Part shown: piece by piece, positions 60,838-64,000 of the stretch
Layout of the letters: each line of letters starts with the position of its first letter
Position numbering within the stretch: position 1 is the stretch's first letter
Notes under the pieces: generated by a model
The model's database searches: none
The model's input: the letters and a program-made list of their open reading frames with translations, nothing else
Told to the model about the DNA's origin: nothing
Origin: Polymorphum gilvum SL003B-26A1
GTDB taxonomy: Bacteria > Pseudomonadota > Alphaproteobacteria > Rhizobiales > Stappiaceae
NCBI RefSeq assembly: GCF_000192745.1
Contig: NC_015259.1
Span: 2,495,001-2,559,000 of the forward strand
Reading direction: 5' to 3'
Length of the DNA: 64,000 nt
Made by a program: the position numbers and the translations under genes

Positions 60838-61685
60838 GCCGGATCGACGATCTGCCGCCGCTGCGCGAGGTGATCCGCGCGCATGGCCTCGACGCGCGCA
60901 AGTCGCTCGGCCAGAACTTCCTGCTCGACCTCAACCTGACCTCGCGCATCGCGCGCGCGGCCGCGCCGCTCGACGCCTGCACGGTGGTCGAGATCGGCCC
61001 CGGTCCGGGCGGGCTGACGCGTGCCCTGCTCGCCGCCGGCGCCGGGCGGGTGATCGCGATCGAGAAGGACCGCCGCTGCCTGCCGGCGCTGGCGGAGATC
61101 GCAGACCGCTATCCGGGAAGGCTGACGGTGGTCGAGGGCGACGCGCTGGAGATCGACGCGGCCACGCTCGCCGCCGGCGAGCCGGTCAAGATCGTCGCCA
61201 ACCTGCCCTACAACGTCGGCACCCAGCTTCTGATCAACTGGATCACCACTCCCGGCTGGCCGCCGTTCTGGTCCTCGCTGACGCTGATGTTCCAGCGCGA
61301 GGTCGCCGAGCGCATCGTGGCGGCGCCCGGCGACAAGGCCTATGGCCGGCTCGGCGTGCTCGCCGGCTGGCGCACGCAGGCGAGGATCCTGTTCGATATC
61401 TCCCCCCAGGCCTTCACGCCGCCGCCGAAGGTGACCTCTGCCGTGGTCCAGTTGGTGCCACGCGTCGAGCCCCTGCCCTGCAGCCTGAAGGCGCTGGAAC
61501 GGGTCACCGCGGCCGCCTTCGGTCAGCGCCGCAAGATGCTGCGCGCCAGCCTCAAGACGCTCGATCCGCAGGCCGAGCGTCTGATCGAGGAAGCCGGTCT
61601 CATCCCGACTGCACGGGCGGAGGAAATCGATATCGCGGGCTTCGTCGCCCTCGCCGAGCGATTCGCCGGCGGTCGCTTGATGTGA
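60834..61685 (+). CDS. rsmA: 16S rRNA dimethyladenosine transferase (KsgA)
   Basis: Dimethylates A1518 and A1519 of 16S rRNA, a checkpoint in small-subunit assembly. The frame has 283 residues from ATG 60834 (ATGA overlap with pdxA). Features are [19 protein letters not shown] (near 22), SAM motif [16 protein letters not shown] (near 49), acidic [24 protein letters not shown], catalytic [13 protein letters not shown] (near 120), and the C-terminal [19 protein letters not shown]-like repeat and a hairpin separate it from convergent gmk. Confidence 0.96.
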   Translation: MSRIDDLPPLREVIRAHGLDARKSLGQNFLLDLNLTSRIARAAAPLDACTVVEIGPGPGGLTRALLAAGAGRVIAIEKDRRCLPALAEIADRYPGRLTVVEGDALEIDAATLAAGEPVKIVANLPYNVGTQLLINWITTPGWPPFWSSLTLMFQREVAERIVAAPGDKAYGRLGVLAGWRTQARILFDISPQAFTPPPKVTSAVVQLVPRVEPLPCSLKALERVTAAAFGQRRKMLRASLKTLDPQAERLIEEAGLIPTARAEEIDIAGFVALAERFAGGRLM

Positions 61686-61687
61686 AC

Positions 61688-61722
61688 TTTCCGTCAAGCG
61701 GAACCGCTTGATCGACAAGAAA
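61688..61722. repeat. REP-like palindromic repeat, copy 2 (inverted)
   Basis: The reverse complement of this 35-base stretch equals the unit at 44694-44729 apart from one missing base. The core TCAAGCGG-AA-CCGCTTGA is a perfect hairpin, starting 3 bases after the rsmA stop. Like copy 1 it lies at a convergent gene junction. Confidence 0.8.
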
Positions 61723-61742
61723 TCGCTCCAGCTTGTTCACCG

Positions 61743-61791
61743 GAGCATAGTCTTATCGACCGGGTCGATTCGATCCGGTCGGAATATGCTC
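61743..61791. terminator. two-tier hairpin between convergent rsmA and gmk
   Basis: GAGCATA (61743-61749) pairs with TATGCTC (61785-61791), and inside it CGACCGG (61757-61763) pairs with CCGGTCG (61775-61781), with GGTCGA/CGATCC continuing inward. It can form on either strand and may end both transcripts, although no U-tract follows. It adjoins REP copy 2. Confidence 0.5.
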
Positions 61792-61799
61792 TCGCGCCC

Positions 61800-62492
61800 T
61801 CAGACCTCGCCGAGTTCCTGGCGCAGGTCGGCCAGCATGCCGTCGATGAAGCCCCCGATCGCCGGCGACCGGGACTGCTTCAGGCGCTCGGCCCTGAGGA
61901 TCGCCCGCACGCCCTCGTAGGCCCGGCCGAGATCGTCGTTGACGACGACGTAATCGTACTCGGCCCAGTGGCGCATCTCGCCGACCGCGGTCTTCAGGCG
62001 GCGCAGGATCACCTCTTCGGTATCCTCTGCCCGCCGGTGCAGGCGCGACTTCATCTCGGCGATCGACGGCGGCAGGATGAACACCGAGACGACGTCCTCG
62101 CGCATGCGCTCATAAAGCTGGAACGTGCCCTGAATGTCGATGTCGAACAGCACGTCGCGGCCCGCCTTCAGCGCCGTTTCGACCGGATCGCGCGGCGTGG
62201 CGTAGAAATTACCGTGCACCTCGGCCCATTCCAGCAGTTCGCCGCGCTCGCGCATCTGGTCGAAGCGCTCGGGCGAGACGAAATGATAGTGGACGCCGTC
62301 GATCTCGCTCGACCGGCGCGGCCGCGTCGTCACCGAGATCGACAATTCGATGGTGTCTTCCTTCTCGAGCAGAAGGCGGGCGATGGTCGACTTGCCGGCA
62401 CCCGACGGCGAGGACAGCACGAGCATGAGGCCGCGCCGCTGCGCCTCCGCACTCGCCGATGTCATCATGGCTCCCTTGGTCGCGTCCGGCAT
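61800..62492 (-). CDS. gmk: guanylate kinase
   Basis: Phosphorylates GMP or dGMP with ATP. The 230-residue frame starts at ATG 62492, whose GGAG site lies 8 bases upstream and overlaps the yicC stop; in-frame ATGs ten codons later are alternatives. The P-loop is LSSPSGAGKSTIAR (near 26), GMP-binding SVTTRPRRSSEIDGVHYHF follows near 52, then FLEWAE-type GELLEWAEVHGNFYATP (near 83), DIDIQGTFQL and RLHRRAEDTEEVI. Coupled to yicC, as in many proteobacteria. Confidence 0.95.
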   Translation of the reverse strand: MPDATKGAMMTSASAEAQRRGLMLVLSSPSGAGKSTIARLLLEKEDTIELSISVTTRPRRSSEIDGVHYHFVSPERFDQMRERGELLEWAEVHGNFYATPRDPVETALKAGRDVLFDIDIQGTFQLYERMREDVVSVFILPPSIAEMKSRLHRRAEDTEEVILRRLKTAVGEMRHWAEYDYVVVNDDLGRAYEGVRAILRAERLKQSRSPAIGGFIDGMLADLRQELGEV

Positions 62493-62496
62493 GGCG

Positions 62497-63390
62497 TTAC
62501 TCCAGATTCTGGATCTGCTCGCGCATCTGGTCGATGATGGCTTTCAGCTCCAGACCGATGGCGGTGAGCTCCACATCGTTCGACTTCGAACACAGCGTGT
62601 TGGTCTCGCGGTTGAATTCCTGCGCCAGGAAATCCAGCTTGCGTCCGACCGCACCGCCCGTCGAAAGCAGGTCGCGCGCGGCCGCGACATGGGCGGCAAG
62701 CCGGTCCAGTTCCTCGCGGATGTCGGCGCGGGTCGCCAGCAGCGCCGCCTCCTGATGCAGCCGCTGCGGGTCCAGGGCCCCGACCGAGGCGTCCAGAAGC
62801 TCCGCGACCTGGGCGGCAAGGCGGGCCTTGATCGTCGCCAGGCTGCGTCCGGGCAGGGCCTCCGCCCGCCCCGTCAGCGCGGCGACGGTGTCGATCTGGC
62901 GGCCGAGGATCCGGCCGATCGCCTCGCCCTCGCGGCGGCGCATGGCGAGGAGCCCGTCGAGCGCCTCGTCGAGACTGCGCACCAGTTCGGCGACCAGTGC
63001 GGCGCGTGTCGCCTCGTCATCCTCGGGTTCCTTGAGTTCCAGCACGCCCTTGTGAGCCAGGATGCCGTCCAGCGTCGGCGGCGCGGCGTCCGGCAGGCGC
63101 CGATGCAGCACCTGGATCGCCTTCAGCACCGCTTCCAACGCATGCTCGTTGACGGTCAGCGAGGCCTCGCCCTGGTCGCGCTGCATCGACAGGCCGATGG
63201 ACACGTTTCCGCGCCGCAGCGCGGCGGCGCATTTTTCCCGGATCAGCGGTTCGAGCTCTTCCAGGCCGGTCGGAATGCGCATGCGCACATCGAGGTTCTT
63301 GCCGTTCACCGAACGCAGTTCCCACGTCCAGCGCACCGGTCCGGAACTTCCCTCCACCCGGGCGAACCCGGTCATGCTGGCCAGAGCCAT
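62497..63390 (-). CDS. yicC: YicC family endoribonuclease-type protein
   Basis: The YicC family has recently been linked to RNA endonuclease activity; the role here is inferred. The frame has 297 residues from ATG 63390 (MALASMTGFAR) with GGAGAACG directly before it. Typical N-terminus SMTGFARVEG, then WELRSVNGKNLDVRMRIP (near 22). The conserved C-terminal block includes ALLATRADIREELDRLAAH (near 213), VGRKLDFLAQEFNRETNTL (near 243, in part) and the final IDQMREQIQNLE. The conserved Glu and Asp of these blocks are present. Four bases separate it from gmk. Confidence 0.93.
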   Translation of the reverse strand: MALASMTGFARVEGSSGPVRWTWELRSVNGKNLDVRMRIPTGLEELEPLIREKCAAALRRGNVSIGLSMQRDQGEASLTVNEHALEAVLKAIQVLHRRLPDAAPPTLDGILAHKGVLELKEPEDDEATRAALVAELVRSLDEALDGLLAMRRREGEAIGRILGRQIDTVAALTGRAEALPGRSLATIKARLAAQVAELLDASVGALDPQRLHQEAALLATRADIREELDRLAAHVAAARDLLSTGGAVGRKLDFLAQEFNRETNTLCSKSNDVELTAIGLELKAIIDQMREQIQNLE

Positions 63391-63447
63391 GTCGTTCTCC
63401 GCTGTTGCCGGCGCGCCGGCCGGCACCGGCCCGCCCGCCCGGAACCC

Positions 63448-64000
63448 TCAGTTGGCGGTGGCCGCGGCGCCGTTGCCGTTCGCCCTCTCCGCCTCACGCA
63501 GGGTCCGCTCGATCTCGCGCCACTTGCGCACATTGGCCTGATGCTGCTCGTAGGTCTCGGCGAACACGTGCCCGCCGGTGCCGTCGGCGACGAAATAGAG
63601 GTCCTTGGTGCGCGAGGGATTGGCCACCGCCTCCATCGCCGCGCGCCCCGGGTTGCCGATCGGCCCGGGCGGCAGGCCGCGGATCTGGTAGGTGTTGTAA
63701 GGCGTCTGGCGGTCGAGTTCGGAGCGGGTGATCGCCGAACGGTCGCGCGTCCAAGCCTCGCCGCCGTAGAGACCGTAAAGGATGGTCGGGTCCGACTGCA
63801 GCGGCATGTTGCGGTTCAGCCGATTGACGAACACGCCCGCGACGCGGGTGCGCTCGTCGGCACGCGCGGTTTCCTTCTCGACGATCGAGGCGAGGATGAC
63901 CAGTTGCTCGGGCGTCTCGATCGGCAGGCCTTCGCTGCGCCGTTGCCAGATCTCGCCCAGAAGCTTCTCCTGCGCCGCCTTCATCTGGTCGAGGATCTGC
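63448..64000 (-). CDS. mltG: endolytic murein transglycosylase MltG (N-terminus beyond the window)
   Basis: Inner-membrane lytic transglycosylase that cleaves nascent glycan strands. Only the C-terminal ~183 residues are visible; the frame is open through base 64000. The catalytic Glu lies in VILASIVEKETARADER, followed by FVNRLNRNMPLQSDPTILYG, the signature TPYNTYQIRGLPPGPIGNPG and FVADGTGGHVFAETYEQHQA, all typical of YceG/MltG. An Ala/Asn-rich tail ends the protein. It lies upstream of yicC and gmk on the same strand, 57 bases apart, the usual alphaproteobacterial mltG-yicC-gmk order. Confidence 0.94.
   Translation of the reverse strand, partial: QILDQMKAAQEKLLGEIWQRRSEGLPIETPEQLVILASIVEKETARADERTRVAGVFVNRLNRNMPLQSDPTILYGLYGGEAWTRDRSAITRSELDRQTPYNTYQIRGLPPGPIGNPGRAAMEAVANPSRTKDLYFVADGTGGHVFAETYEQHQANVRKWREIERTLREAERANGNGAAATAN

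Overview
This window is ordinary-looking chromosome from a GC-rich alphaproteobacterium, most likely of the Hyphomicrobiales (Rhizobiales). The reasons are an ExoR-type periplasmic regulator, an NDUFA12-type complex I accessory protein, HdaA, a B12-dependent (class II) ribonucleotide reductase, a suf operon of alphaproteobacterial layout with an Irr-box-like operator, a CtrA-type binding site, and AspRS with the non-discriminating signature. Genus cannot be fixed from the sequence. I see no prophage, insertion sequence, CRISPR array, tRNA or rRNA gene.

Layout. Bases 1-7823 hold the end of an exoR-like gene, a gene-poor stretch, parE (topoisomerase IV), a divergent sulfotransferase-like protein, a small exported protein, a DEAD-box helicase and a diguanylate cyclase behind a perfect CtrA-type site. 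Bases 7820-15594 (minus strand) are a complete Fe-S assembly operon (class I cysteine desulfurase, sufB, sufC, sufD, sufS, sufT, sufA) followed by tenA. An alpha/beta hydrolase is divergent from it, then come an NDUFA12-like gene and a receiver-domain protein. Bases 18591-25741 carry two B12-dependent ribonucleotide reductase paralogues in tandem. The first is complete. The second has lost one cysteine of the active-site redox pair and the whole C-terminal electron-relay region, yet keeps an open 1004-codon frame; this is the most unusual feature of the window.

Bases 25889-32015 hold a CSS-type EAL phosphodiesterase, a PfkB sugar kinase and two adjacent exported proteins of unknown function that share a C-terminal domain of about 180 residues. 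Bases 32028-42758 hold an MsbA-like ABC exporter, aspS, rnd, and a minus-strand run of AI-2E-type permease, hdaA, ppk and ppx (polyphosphate synthesis and breakdown). Then come purMN, a cytoplasmic molybdopterin oxidoreductase, ndk, a DinB-fold protein, an ABC-F ATPase, a methyltransferase, holC and pepA. Bases 54049-61685 are an envelope operon, lptF-lptG-lptD-surA-pdxA-rsmA, convergent with yicC-gmk and the 3' part of mltG, which runs off the right edge.

How the parts connect. Nucleotide supply and replication are represented several times (NrdJ, Ndk, Gmk, PurM/N, HolC, HdaA, ParE), and the nrdJ1 promoter region shows a correctly spaced pair of NrdR-like boxes with a perfect DnaA box between them. 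Iron and Fe-S homeostasis is represented by suf with its operator, and c-di-GMP signalling by one cyclase and one phosphodiesterase. Short palindromic repeats sit at two convergent gene junctions (after purN and after rsmA), and an imperfect 250-bp fold-back element lies downstream of ndk.
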